Source: Clostridiales bacterium UBA2432
GTDB lineage: Bacteria > Bacillota > Clostridia > Lachnospirales > Vallitaleaceae
Assembly (NCBI GenBank): GCA_002342805.1
Contig: DDQW01000093.1
Coordinates: forward strand, 58,951-122,950
DNA length: 64,000 nt
Direction of reading: 5' to 3'
The notes under the pieces are model-generated. The model ran no database searches and had not been told where the DNA came from. It saw nothing but the letters and a program-made list of their open reading frames with translations. Positions 36,167 through 44,578 of the stretch are shown here, piece by piece; the first letter of the stretch is position 1; every line of letters starts with the position of its first letter. A program made the position numbers and the translations under genes.

Positions 36167-36208
36167 ATTATATAACACACCTCTAAGAAAAAGAGTTACA
36201 TATGTAAC
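36167..36208 (-). promoter_or_regulatory. Permease promoter with Crp/Fnr-type palindrome
   Basis: The palindrome GTTACATATGTAAC (36195-36208, perfect 14 bp) has its centre exactly 32 bp upstream of the centre of a TATAAT -10 (36167-36172) on the minus strand. No good -35 is present. This is the class-II activator position (about -41), the same as at the flavodoxin promoter. Confidence 0.7.
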
Positions 36209-36213
36209 ATATA

Positions 36214-36435
36214 TCACTTAAGTAGAAAATTATATTTTTCAAATTCTTCTTTAATTTTCTCCATCGGAATATTTTTCATTTTTGCTCCTTTTTCTAAATT
36301 CATAAAACGTCCTGCGGTCTGAAGCATTCCGGGTTTAACAATATCTTCAAATCCTAGGGAAAATAATATGTCTTTGATTTCAGGATGAGTAGCAATTAAG
36401 CTATTGATATTATCTTTTGTTGAAATTTCTTTCAT
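36214..36435 (-). CDS. DUF1858-domain protein (no cysteine)
   Basis: About 73 residues with the DUF1858 pattern (TKDNINSLIATHPEIKDILFSLGFEDIVKPGM), lacking the CxxC of the other copy at 32623. A helical, small cytoplasmic protein; likely a partner or adaptor of redox enzymes, function not shown. I prefer the ATG at 36435: AAGGAAGG directly abuts the ATG at 36441 but is six bases from this one. It is 17 bp after the flavodoxin gene, in one likely operon. Confidence 0.78.
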   Translation of the reverse strand: MKEISTKDNINSLIATHPEIKDILFSLGFEDIVKPGMLQTAGRFMNLEKGAKMKNIPMEKIKEEFEKYNFLLK

Positions 36436-36458
36436 GTACATCCTTCCTTTCTTGGCAA

Positions 36459-36905
36459 TTAAGCTTTAGCCACACCTGCCAAGGTCTTACCAAAGTTAAG
36501 ACAGTCATCGATAGCCTCATCTTCCGGTTCTTCAATAACAATTAAACTATCTGTTTCTAGTTTGGCCCCAAAAGATTCCATGAGCACTTCCCAATTTTCC
36601 ATCCATTCACCATCGCCCCATCCATAAGAGCCAAAAAGGGCAACCGACTTATCTTTAAATAGGTCCTGGTGAGCGCGAAGGAAAGGCTCCATTTCAGACG
36701 TATCAATCTCTTCAACACCCATCGCAGAACAACCGAGAATCACTAAATCACTGGTTAGAATATCTGCTTCATCACTGTTTGAAACTGGTTTCAGATTAAT
36801 AATATGATCTGCGCTTTCTTTACCTACATTTAAGCCTTGTTCAATGAATGTTGCTATCTTCTCAGTATTACCTGTGCTTGTCCAATATATAATCGTTGTT
36901 TTCAT
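36459..36905 (-). CDS. Flavodoxin
   Basis: A 148-residue FMN-binding electron carrier. The FMN phosphate loop TSTGNTEK is at about residues 9-16, followed by GCSAMGVEEID and the third FMN loop FGSYGWGDGEW near 93-104; it matches short-chain clostridial flavodoxins. It replaces ferredoxin in low-iron or stress conditions. The promoter carries a CRP/FNR-like palindrome at 36974-36989, so it is probably activated by the nearby Crp/Fnr regulator. It may supply electrons to the siroheme reductase (inference). Confidence 0.93.
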   Translation of the reverse strand: MKTTIIYWTSTGNTEKIATFIEQGLNVGKESADHIINLKPVSNSDEADILTSDLVILGCSAMGVEEIDTSEMEPFLRAHQDLFKDKSVALFGSYGWGDGEWMENWEVLMESFGAKLETDSLIVIEEPEDEAIDDCLNFGKTLAGVAKA

Positions 36906-36946
36906 AAAATCCTCCTATCAATGATGTAAATTATTTGCATAGGTAT

Positions 36947-36989
36947 AGTATAAAGATATAAGCTAAAGACGTATGTGATTTGAATCACA
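36947..36989 (-). promoter_or_regulatory. Flavodoxin promoter with TGTGA-N6-TCACA palindrome
   Basis: TGTGATTTGAATCACA (36974-36989) is a CRP/FNR-like palindrome. Its centre is 32 bp upstream of the centre of the minus-strand -10 TATACT (36947-36952), so near -41. The same distance occurs at the permease promoter (36167-36208). Confidence 0.75.
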
Positions 36990-37017
36990 ATCCAAATAAA
37001 ATATCTTGAAGAAAAGT

Positions 37018-37061
37018 CTGATACAGTGTATATTGGAATTGTATCAGCGACATTATACAAT
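37018..37061 (+). promoter_or_regulatory. Promoter of the Ca/Na exchanger gene, with inverted repeat
   Basis: TTGGAA (37033-37038), 17-bp spacer, TACAAT (37056-37061). Perfect 8-bp arms CTGATACA (37018-37025) and TGTATCAG (37040-37047), 14 bp apart, flank the -35 and could be an operator. Confidence 0.6.
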
Positions 37062-37087
37062 AGGTCCCACATATAAGGAGACTTGCT

Positions 37088-38023
37088 ATGGATATTTTCA
37101 TGACACTCATTGGTATTTCAATGTTAATTTTTGGTGCAAACTGGTTTGTTGATGGTTCTGTAAGCATTGCTCGTAAGCTCAAAATTCCAAGTATGGTAAT
37201 CGGACTTACCTTAGTCGCCTTTGGCACAAGTGCTCCTGAGGCAGCCGTTAGCGTTCAAAGCGCTATTAACGGAGTAAGCGAGATTTCATTCGGAAATGTT
37301 ATTGGTTCAAACCTATTCAATTTATTATTTATACTTGGTCTAACTGCATTAATCCAACCGGTGGCCATCCATGTGTCAAGCTTAAAAAAAGAAATGCCTT
37401 TTATGCTTTTTGTAACTGCCACCGCTTTATTCTTAGGGTATGAAGGCAAAGGCGCTTTTGGATTTTCAGTCTACGATGGTTATGTATTGATTATACTTTT
37501 TGGAATGTATCTCTATAGCATGCTTGAAATGATTCAGCAAGATTCGGAAGCACTTGACGTCACTAATAAACAGCTCAGTCTAAAAAAAGCCATTCTTTTT
37601 AGCCTTTTAGGTCTTGGACTCATTATATTTGGGGCTGATTTGACGATTAAGGGCGCTGTAGGCATTGCCGTCTACTTAGGTATACCCGATATTGTTATTG
37701 GCCTTACCATAATTGCCGCAGGAACCTCTTTACCCGAGTTAATAACGAGTGTCGTTGCCGCCAAAAAAGGTGAAAGTGATATAGCCATAGGAAATATTGT
37801 TGGATCGAATATTTTCAATATTTTATTTATCTTAGGGCTTTCAGCAAGCATTCGTGCTTTTTCCATTGATGCACGTGCACTTTTTGACATTGTATTGCTC
37901 TTAATCTTTACGATTATCACTTTTATCCTGATGCGTACAGGACGAATTATTTCTCGGAAAGAAGGAGCTATACTACTCCTTTGTTACATAGGATATATCA
38001 TCTTCCGTTTACTAAACCAATAG
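37088..38023 (+). CDS. Calcium/sodium antiporter, CaxA/YrbG type
   Basis: A 311-residue membrane protein with two homologous halves, each holding an alpha-repeat: GTSAPEAAVSVQSA (about 56-69) and GTSLPELITSVVAA (about 218-231), with flanking GNVIGSNLFN / GNIVGSNIFN. This is the K+-independent Na+/Ca2+ exchanger fold of the YrbG/CaxA type. It would expel Ca2+ using Na+ or H+. SD AAGGAG lies close to the ATG. It is followed 15 bp later by the CorA-type gene. Confidence 0.93.
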   Translation: MDIFMTLIGISMLIFGANWFVDGSVSIARKLKIPSMVIGLTLVAFGTSAPEAAVSVQSAINGVSEISFGNVIGSNLFNLLFILGLTALIQPVAIHVSSLKKEMPFMLFVTATALFLGYEGKGAFGFSVYDGYVLIILFGMYLYSMLEMIQQDSEALDVTNKQLSLKKAILFSLLGLGLIIFGADLTIKGAVGIAVYLGIPDIVIGLTIIAAGTSLPELITSVVAAKKGESDIAIGNIVGSNIFNILFILGLSASIRAFSIDARALFDIVLLLIFTIITFILMRTGRIISRKEGAILLLCYIGYIIFRLLNQ

Positions 38024-38037
38024 AAAAGGAGTTTTTT

Positions 38038-39096
38038 ATGATTTTAAACGATTCACTAAATTTTTTGCACGGAAAAAAAGGATCCACAAACGAACCTCCC
38101 GGAACCTTGTCCTATAGTGGACAACATAAAGATGTAAATATTCGCATTGAATGTATCGAGTATAGTAAAGATATGTATAAAAAAAGCGACATTGAAACAA
38201 TTAAAGGCCCTTTTGATTCAAACAAGGTTTATTGGTTTAATATCGTTGGATTGCATAATATAGATCTCATTGAAAACATTGGAAAAGAATTTCAATTGCA
38301 TCAAATGGACTTAGAGGATATTGTGCATGTATCTCAATGGAGTAAGATTGAAATCAATGATTTCTATCTTTTTTCAATTTTTAAAATGATGTATTTGAAA
38401 AGTTCAGAAATTATCCATGAGCATTTAGCCATTGTTCACTATAATAATATAATTCTTACCTTTCAAGAAACCCCCGGAGATGTATTTGACGGAATTCGAA
38501 AACGTTTAGAAGACAAGCAAAGCGAATCTAGAGAGTTTGGTAGTGATTTCTTATACTATTCCTTAATTGATGCCTTAGTCGATCAATACTTTGGAATACT
38601 TAATCGATTAGCCTCTGATATCAAAGATATTGAATTAAAAATATTTGATAGTGATCCAAAAAGTCGCGAACATATCTATTATCTACGAAAAGAACTTTTA
38701 CACCTGATTAACTCTGTAACACCCATAAGAGATTCAATCACGTCATTAGTCAATAAAGAAATAATTATCAAAGATATGTTGCCTTATTATCGTGATCTTC
38801 TTGATCATCTTCATCAAATCTCAGATGCACTAAGTGCTTATAAAGAAATGACCATTAGCTTGCATGAAATGCAAATGGCAAATGCCAGTAATGAAATGAA
38901 TAAAACGATGATGACCTTAACGACGTTTTCTGCCATATTCATTCCATTATCTTTTCTCGCCGGAGTTTTTGGCATGAATTTCTCTCACTTTCCCGGACTA
39001 AATTCTCCTTTCGCATTTTATGTATTTATTGTCGCATGTTTTGTTATTGCAGGAGGTATGCTATTCTTTTTTAAGATGAAGAAATGGGATCGATAG
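38038..39096 (+). CDS. CorA-family divalent-metal transporter
   Basis: About 352 residues: a cytoplasmic funnel (about 1-290) rich in charged helices, and two C-terminal helices with the signature GMNF (GVFGMNFSHFPG) between them. Family members transport Mg2+, Co2+ or Zn2+. The ORF is open from 37981, but that start lies inside the exchanger gene; ATG 38038 has AAAAGGAG seven bases before. The 3' end overlaps the convergent histidine kinase gene by 26 bp. Confidence 0.92.
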   Translation: MILNDSLNFLHGKKGSTNEPPGTLSYSGQHKDVNIRIECIEYSKDMYKKSDIETIKGPFDSNKVYWFNIVGLHNIDLIENIGKEFQLHQMDLEDIVHVSQWSKIEINDFYLFSIFKMMYLKSSEIIHEHLAIVHYNNIILTFQETPGDVFDGIRKRLEDKQSESREFGSDFLYYSLIDALVDQYFGILNRLASDIKDIELKIFDSDPKSREHIYYLRKELLHLINSVTPIRDSITSLVNKEIIIKDMLPYYRDLLDHLHQISDALSAYKEMTISLHEMQMANASNEMNKTMMTLTTFSAIFIPLSFLAGVFGMNFSHFPGLNSPFAFYVFIVACFVIAGGMLFFFKMKKWDR

Positions 39097-40456
39097 GTAT
39101 GTCAATCGTAAATAGGCTACCTGCTCCTACTTTAGATTCAACTGTCACATTCCCACCTATTCTTTTTATATTTTCACGCACAATATAAAGCCCTATTCCG
39201 TCACCTTTTTGCCCTATCACTGTAGAACTACGATAATATGCAGAAAAAATCTTATCTATATCCTTTTCTGCAATGCCGATGCCGGAATCTTCTATTTTCA
39301 AAAGGCACCTGTCGCCACTCTGTGTATAACTCACTTTGACAAGGCCTTTTTCTTCTGTATACTTGTATGCATTAATTAATAAATTATAGATAGCCTGACT
39401 TAATTTATATTTATCCGTTTTCAACTTGATGCTTTGGTGGGAATCAATGACAAATTCAATGTTTTTCTTCATGAATTGAGCGACAAGTCCTTGTTGCATT
39501 TGCTTTAACATTGTACCTAGTTCAAAGCTCTCTATTTTCAACTCATCTGTATCTTTACTTGCACCAATAAGTGAACTCATATTGGATATGATCGATGTAA
39601 TGTCAAAAATTTGATTTTTAAAGGTTTGAATTTCTTTATCATCCACCTCGATGACACCATCTTCAATAGCCTCAATATGTGACTGTAAAATCGTAAGCGG
39701 CGTTCTTGTTTGATGCACTAATTGATCAATAAGTTTCTTACGTGTTTTTTGTTTGAGTTTTAATCGTGCATTTAATTCTAATAAGCTCTCTCGAATTGAA
39801 TTAATTTCTTGTATACCTGATGTTTTTAGCTCTACTTCTTGTCCAAGTCGAATATCACTTGCTAGTTTTTCAGTATCTTTTAAAGAATGACTCATCATAC
39901 GACTAATAATTATTCCAACAAATATAGCAATCAAAATAGTAATTACCACGGAGACTAAACTATTGGAAACGAGTGCACCTTTGAACCGTCTAGCCACAAA
40001 GGAATTTTCTGCAAGACTATGAGATGTTATGTTCATAACACCTATTGTCTTTTCATTAGCGGTAATATTATATTGATGGACTTCTTCAGAAGAAGCCCCC
40101 CACATTTGTTCCATCATCCGATTTCCCATCATGCCATTTCTCATCTGAGGGTCCAAATAATAATCACTACTGACTTCAATTAATCGGTCTCCATTGGTAT
40201 CATAAAGTTTTATCGCGATAATAGGATCATTCAGATGGGACTCTAATTCAATAGCCATCTGATTATAAGAAACATCTTCATTGACCATTGCTTTGGATGT
40301 ATATTCTAATATCTGATTGACATGCAAATCATAACTTTCATTTAAATAATCCGAAAAATAACGGTCTGTGAGAAAGGCAAAAATAAGCGTATTAACAGCT
40401 ATAGCTATAATGGATACAAAAACTAATATTATCAGCCAAAGTTTTCGAAGTGTCAT
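39071..40456 (-). CDS. Sensor histidine kinase with methionine-rich sensor loop (TCS1)
   Basis: A 461-residue kinase: TM1 about 7-29, extracytoplasmic sensor 30-160, TM2 about 162-185, HAMP, HisKA with H248 in VHQTRTPL, then HATPase_c with N-box LLINAYKY, DSGIGIAEKDI (G1) and GDGIGLYI (G2). The sensor holds six methionines within residues 105-118 (M105, M109, M110, M114, M115, M118), a pattern of copper(I)/silver(I) sensors. Together with the oxidase and CopA nearby I infer copper sensing. The gene overlaps the response regulator gene by 4 bp. Its end overlaps corA. Confidence 0.92.
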   Translation of the reverse strand: MTLRKLWLIILVFVSIIAIAVNTLIFAFLTDRYFSDYLNESYDLHVNQILEYTSKAMVNEDVSYNQMAIELESHLNDPIIAIKLYDTNGDRLIEVSSDYYLDPQMRNGMMGNRMMEQMWGASSEEVHQYNITANEKTIGVMNITSHSLAENSFVARRFKGALVSNSLVSVVITILIAIFVGIIISRMMSHSLKDTEKLASDIRLGQEVELKTSGIQEINSIRESLLELNARLKLKQKTRKKLIDQLVHQTRTPLTILQSHIEAIEDGVIEVDDKEIQTFKNQIFDITSIISNMSSLIGASKDTDELKIESFELGTMLKQMQQGLVAQFMKKNIEFVIDSHQSIKLKTDKYKLSQAIYNLLINAYKYTEEKGLVKVSYTQSGDRCLLKIEDSGIGIAEKDIDKIFSAYYRSSTVIGQKGDGIGLYIVRENIKRIGGNVTVESKVGAGSLFTIDIPIDPISSS

Positions 40457-41136
40457 TCTATTTCACCTCCAAAAACATAGCCTGATCCATATTTCGTTTT
40501 CAAATATAGGGGATGTTTTGGATCAGGCTCTATCTTTTGCCTAATACGTTTAATATAGGTATCAATACTACGATCAAAGCCTTCATAGTCTATTCCAAAA
40601 GCCAATTCAATTAATTGTTCTCGCGTAAGAACTTGATTCATATTTCGCATCAGTACATGTAATAGCTTAAACTCTGTTGACGTCAATTCAATTTCTTCTT
40701 CCCCTTCAAATAGCTTCATAGACGATGTAAAGAGTCGCAATTGGCCAGATGTTAAAATCATTTCATCCCCATAATTATAAATTCTCTTCAGAAACACTTT
40801 TATTCGACTGATGAGTTCTCTCGGACTAAAGGGTTTAACAACATAATCGTCGGCGCCTTCTTCAAATCCTTTTATTCGGTCAACCTCTTCTTGCTTTGCT
40901 GTCAGCATAATAATCGGAACATCAGAAATCTCACGGATTCTTGCTAGCACTTCGAATCCATCTATTCCAGGCATCATCACATCTAGAATAATCAGATGAA
41001 AATGCTGTGCCGAAAAAAGTTCTAATGCTTCAAAACCATTCTCAGCCAATCGGCACTCATATCCACTTTTTTCTATATATTTCATAACGATTGAACTAAT
41101 CTCTGATTCATCTTCAACGACTAAAATGCGAAACAT
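40453..41136 (-). CDS. OmpR-family response regulator (TCS1)
   Basis: A 227-residue regulator: receiver domain with phospho-acceptor Asp in LIILDVMMPGID (about 50), Thr in MLTAK and Lys in KPFSPRE, then a winged-helix OmpR/PhoB DNA-binding domain (ELTSTEFKLLHVL, LTREQL, IDTYIKRIRQKIE). OmpR-type proteins bind direct repeats with 10-11 bp period; the CATAWT repeats upstream of its own operon fit that. It is third in the SHOCT-SHOCT-RR-HK operon and probably autoregulated. Confidence 0.93.
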   Translation of the reverse strand: MFRILVVEDESEISSIVMKYIEKSGYECRLAENGFEALELFSAQHFHLIILDVMMPGIDGFEVLARIREISDVPIIMLTAKQEEVDRIKGFEEGADDYVVKPFSPRELISRIKVFLKRIYNYGDEMILTSGQLRLFTSSMKLFEGEEEIELTSTEFKLLHVLMRNMNQVLTREQLIELAFGIDYEGFDRSIDTYIKRIRQKIEPDPKHPLYLKTKYGSGYVFGGEIE

Positions 41137-41144
41137 TTAATTAC

Positions 41145-41396
41145 CTACTTTCCCTGGATGACTTTCTTTTTTTTCATATATTCTTCTTCTGTTATTTTCC
41201 CTTCAACGTATTGCATCTTTAATACTTCAATTGCATTTTCATCGGACGTCTTTTTCAAACTTTTATTTACAATAAGTACGACCGCAATAACTGCAAGTCC
41301 TGCAACAATTAAATACATCCATATGCCAAAAAATCCTCCATTAAATCCACCTTGACAAAATCGATTAAACATTAACCAACCAAATCCATGCATCAT
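41145..41396 (-). CDS. Small membrane SHOCT-domain protein
   Basis: An 83-residue protein with an N-terminal, Gly/Phe/Met-rich region (HGFGWLMF...GGFNGGFF), one TM helix (about 27-46) and a C-terminal SHOCT motif (VLKMQYVEGKITEEEYMKKKKVI). SHOCT helices bind or oligomerise in many small membrane proteins. It begins 4 bp after the first SHOCT gene and 8 bp before the response regulator gene. Likely an accessory membrane partner of the copper-type two-component system; no direct evidence for its exact job. Confidence 0.8.
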   Translation of the reverse strand: MMHGFGWLMFNRFCQGGFNGGFFGIWMYLIVAGLAVIAVVLIVNKSLKKTSDENAIEVLKMQYVEGKITEEEYMKKKKVIQGK

Positions 41397-41400
41397 TTTT

Positions 41401-41586
41401 TTATCCTCCTATTACTTTTTTTCGTTTCAAATATTCTTCTTCAGTGATCTCACCATTAACATATTTTTCTTTGAGTATATCTTCTGGTGTTTTTTTCCCG
41501 GGTAAGCTCAGTCGATTATTTCCATTTTTTTCATTCGACATTAAGTAGAATACCAGTATTCCAATAATCACTACAAAAATTAACAT
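41401..41586 (-). CDS. Small membrane SHOCT-domain protein (first gene of TCS1 operon)
   Basis: About 61 residues: MLIFVVIIGILVFYLM is a TM helix, then ILKEKYVNGEITEEEYLKRK is a SHOCT motif. The ORF can be drawn to 41631, but the ATG at 41586 has AAGGAGG at 10 bases and follows the promoter at 41620-41649; the longer frame would start inside that promoter region. Same layout as the next gene; a small tandem duplication is likely. Function unknown. Confidence 0.78.
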   Translation of the reverse strand: MLIFVVIIGILVFYLMSNEKNGNNRLSLPGKKTPEDILKEKYVNGEITEEEYLKRKKVIGG

Positions 41587-41619
41587 AATATAAAAACCTC
41601 CTTCATGTTTGTATACCTT

Positions 41620-41649
41620 ATTATCTCTCAAAATTATGGCATAAATATG
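41620..41649 (-). promoter_or_regulatory. TCS1 promoter with CATATT/CATAAT direct repeat
   Basis: Minus-strand CATATT (41644-41649) and CATAAT (41633-41638), separated by 5 bp (TATGC; 11-bp period), then -10 GATAAT (41620-41625). The distance from the second repeat to the -10 equals that at 44531-44560 and 55149-55178. Confidence 0.78.
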
Positions 41650-41677
41650 ACGAGTTTTTTCATTACTTTTTCATTGT

Positions 41678-43048
41678 TCATTCTCTCGATAAAATTTCCT
41701 TAAAATCATCGTTGTACATAATTTCTTCCATCGATTGAATATTAAATTGCTCTAATATCTTTATAACGTTCTGATTATCAAATGGGGTTAGGATAAAAGA
41801 ATCTTCTCCAAATTCATTCACTCTTTTCGTTGCTGTATCGACATCAACATTTGTCCTTGGCCCACCTACACAGCCACCTACACAGCCCCCCATACCTTCA
41901 ATAAAGTTGGCCTCATCCTTTTTTCTATGTTTAAGGTTACTCAATATATTTTTACATTCTTTAACGCCATTTATTTTTTGAGGTTTGAGTTTAATAACTC
42001 TCGCCGGTTCTAATCGATTAACAACTGTTTTAACTGAAAAGCTTACACCACCTGTTCGGGCATACAATCGACCACCTAATGATGCTTGGTCCTTGTCATC
42101 TTCTTGAAGTTCATGAAGGTTCACATCGAGAGCATCAAATATTTCCTTGAGTTCTCTAAAATTCAAAACATAATCTATTGCACCTTCTAATCCGGTTTCT
42201 TTTATTTCTCCTTTTTTTGCGACACATGGGGCAATAAATACCACTTTAGCTCCTTGGTATAGTTCTTTTAATACTCTACCCGAAGCAATCATTGGAGAAA
42301 CAGATGGTGATAAATGACTATAAATATCTGGATAGCTTTTTTTAATCATATTAAACCAGATTGGACAGCAACAGCTTGTTAAAAAGAAATCTTCTTCACT
42401 TTTTACAAGATGATTGAACTCAAAGGCTTCTTTAATCGTCAGAATATCTGCAAATAAAGCCACTTCAATCATATCTTCAAATCCTAACATTTTAAAAGCA
42501 CTTCTTAATTTCCCCATATTTACATCTTCACCAAATTGGCCTACTATAGCCGGAGCAACAGTAACATAAACAGGCGTTTTTTTATCTTTTAATAAATCAA
42601 TGACCGGCATAAATTCAATTTTATCCGCTAAGGCTCCAAAGTCACAGGTCATTTCACTATAACCACAACTGATCGTTTCATTTAACCTTTTGTACATTTG
42701 CGTTTCATATTTTCCCGTTTCATGACATATACACTTTTCATTTGAACATTGCTCACAAGGACCTTCCAATTTAGAAACCACCGGTTGGTTAATGACCGTT
42801 AAATTTTCAAGAAGATTTAGTTCGTCTGCGAATTCCTCATCTCCTTTGGGGTCTTGCCCTAGTGCGATTCGAATGTGATTTCTTATGAAGGGCATGTCAG
42901 CATCATTAAAACCATACTTATCTTTTATATCATTCGCCAGATTATTTAAGTCAACGACACTATTCAAATTTCCATTCCAATATCTTTTTACTAGCTCACT
43001 AAAGATGTTCATCCTTTTCCTATCAAAATCCAAATATTTATCATCCAT
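41678..43048 (-). CDS. Divergent [FeFe]-hydrogenase-like protein
   Basis: A 456-residue protein with the large-domain H-cluster region of [FeFe]-hydrogenases. L1 is TSCCCPIW (usual TSCCPxW), L2 APCVAKKGE (usual MPCxxKxxE), and L3 EGMGGCVGGCVGGP, which has one residue more between Met and Cys than the usual ExMxC. The N-terminal clostridial ferredoxin domains are absent; instead CEQCSNEKCIC near 100 offers a Cys-rich cluster. These changes recall putatively sensory group C/D enzymes, not standard catalytic group A. It lies 27 bp after the multicopper oxidase gene in the same operon. HydEFG maturases are not in this window. Confidence 0.8.
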   Translation of the reverse strand: MDDKYLDFDRKRMNIFSELVKRYWNGNLNSVVDLNNLANDIKDKYGFNDADMPFIRNHIRIALGQDPKGDEEFADELNLLENLTVINQPVVSKLEGPCEQCSNEKCICHETGKYETQMYKRLNETISCGYSEMTCDFGALADKIEFMPVIDLLKDKKTPVYVTVAPAIVGQFGEDVNMGKLRSAFKMLGFEDMIEVALFADILTIKEAFEFNHLVKSEEDFFLTSCCCPIWFNMIKKSYPDIYSHLSPSVSPMIASGRVLKELYQGAKVVFIAPCVAKKGEIKETGLEGAIDYVLNFRELKEIFDALDVNLHELQEDDKDQASLGGRLYARTGGVSFSVKTVVNRLEPARVIKLKPQKINGVKECKNILSNLKHRKKDEANFIEGMGGCVGGCVGGPRTNVDVDTATKRVNEFGEDSFILTPFDNQNVIKILEQFNIQSMEEIMYNDDFKEILSRE

Positions 43049-43075
43049 ATACTCTTCTCCTAACTCTAAACAGAT

Positions 43076-44476
43076 TTATTGAACTTCTAGTTGTCCCATC
43101 ATTCCAGCTTCTTCATGTTCTAAAATATGACAATGATACATAAATATTCCTTTGTATTTAAATTTGACAATAATCCGAACGGTTTCTCCTGAGCCTACAT
43201 AAACTGTATCTTTCCATCCTCGCTCATTGGCATTTGGTTCATTGCCATTTCGACTAAGTACTTGAAATTGAGTACCATGTATATGAAATGGATGTCCTTG
43301 ACTCCCCATCATCATGGCTCTACTTGATGATATCTCCCAAATTTCAATATCACCAAAATTAACATTATCGTCAATTCGATTAATATCAAATTTTCTGCCA
43401 TTTAATGTCACCATATGTCCCATTCCATCTAGTTCAATGGTTTTAATCCCTGTTGCTTGACTTTCATCAAGCCTTTCAATCGTTGATAGTATTTCAGGAA
43501 TTTCCGTTTGATCAGTCACACTAGCACCAACTTTGAATGTCATAACTAATTCCTTATCACTGACTAATTCGATCGTTTCCCCTTCATTATATTTTGAAAA
43601 ATCAATAATAATTTCTGCCCTTTCACCGGGTGAAATGAACAAGGAATCATTGACTAGCGGTCTTTCAAGCAATCCTCCATCTGAAGCTATTTGATAAAAT
43701 TCATTGTTATCACTAAGTCCTATATTGAAGTTTCGGGCGTTGGCACCATTAAGGATTCTAAAACGCATTTTTCTTTGCTCTACCTCTAAAAATGGTGTTA
43801 TAGCCCCATTGACCATGATATATTCTCCAAAGGCACCATCCATCATATTATCAATGTACATAAAGGAACCATCTTCATTAAAACTTCGATCTTGTATAAT
43901 CAAAGGGATGTCATTCACCCCATATTCGTTTGGTAGATTAAGGGACTCCGTGTTTTCGTCTTCAACAATAAGTAATCCTGCCAGTCCATAGTATACCTGC
44001 ATGGCTGTCGTCCCAATGACATGTGGGTGAAACCATAATGTAGCTGCCGGCTGATTTATAGTGAAACTAGGTTCCCATTTTGCTCCTGCAGGAATGACTT
44101 GACGGGGCCCCCCATCTGCCGGACCTTCCAATTCTAATCCATGCCAATGAACGGATGTGCTGTCATTAAGTTCATTTGTTACATGCATTCGGACTTCTTC
44201 ACCTCTACGGACTTTAATAACCGGTCCTAAATAACTACCATTATAGCCCATCGTTAAGGTTTGCTTGTTTCCAATAAAATTCGTTTTTCCCTCTTGCGCT
44301 ATAATGTAGTAATCGGATATATTGATGTCTGGATTTTTGTCTTCTAACAAAACAGGTATAGGTAATATTTTATTACTCTTAAATGTGTTTTGCAAATAGT
44401 TCATATTTAAAATCACATAGCCAATAGTCAAGATTGCTAATCCACTAATGATACCGATTAATAATTTATATTTCAT
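43076..44476 (-). CDS. Multicopper oxidase, exported and membrane-anchored
   Basis: A 466-residue CueO/CotA-like oxidase with an N-terminal TM or uncleaved signal (about 5-25). Copper ligands are intact: HWHGLE, WFHPH, HPFHIHG and the type-1 site YHCHILEHEEAGMM, plus the domain-2 region. Known relatives oxidise Cu(I) or metals and reduce O2 to water, which is unusual in an anaerobe and suggests copper or oxygen detoxification. First gene of an operon with the [FeFe]-hydrogenase-like gene; promoter at 44531-44560 carries the same repeat as TCS1. Confidence 0.93.
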   Translation of the reverse strand: MKYKLLIGIISGLAILTIGYVILNMNYLQNTFKSNKILPIPVLLEDKNPDINISDYYIIAQEGKTNFIGNKQTLTMGYNGSYLGPVIKVRRGEEVRMHVTNELNDSTSVHWHGLELEGPADGGPRQVIPAGAKWEPSFTINQPAATLWFHPHVIGTTAMQVYYGLAGLLIVEDENTESLNLPNEYGVNDIPLIIQDRSFNEDGSFMYIDNMMDGAFGEYIMVNGAITPFLEVEQRKMRFRILNGANARNFNIGLSDNNEFYQIASDGGLLERPLVNDSLFISPGERAEIIIDFSKYNEGETIELVSDKELVMTFKVGASVTDQTEIPEILSTIERLDESQATGIKTIELDGMGHMVTLNGRKFDINRIDDNVNFGDIEIWEISSSRAMMMGSQGHPFHIHGTQFQVLSRNGNEPNANERGWKDTVYVGSGETVRIIVKFKYKGIFMYHCHILEHEEAGMMGQLEVQ

Positions 44477-44530
44477 TATTTCGCCTTCCCTTTCAAATAA
44501 ATCATAAGCAATATTCCTTGTTTACATTAT

Positions 44531-44560
44531 ACTATACAATTAGAATATGGCATAATTATG
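44531..44560 (-). promoter_or_regulatory. Multicopper oxidase promoter with CATAAT/CATATT direct repeat
   Basis: Minus-strand CATAAT (44555-44560) and CATATT (44544-44549), 11-bp period with spacer TATGC, and -10 TATAGT (44531-44536). Identical spacing to the promoters at 41620-41649 and 55149-55178. Confidence 0.78.
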
Positions 44561-44578
44561 GTTATCCGAACAACTCTT

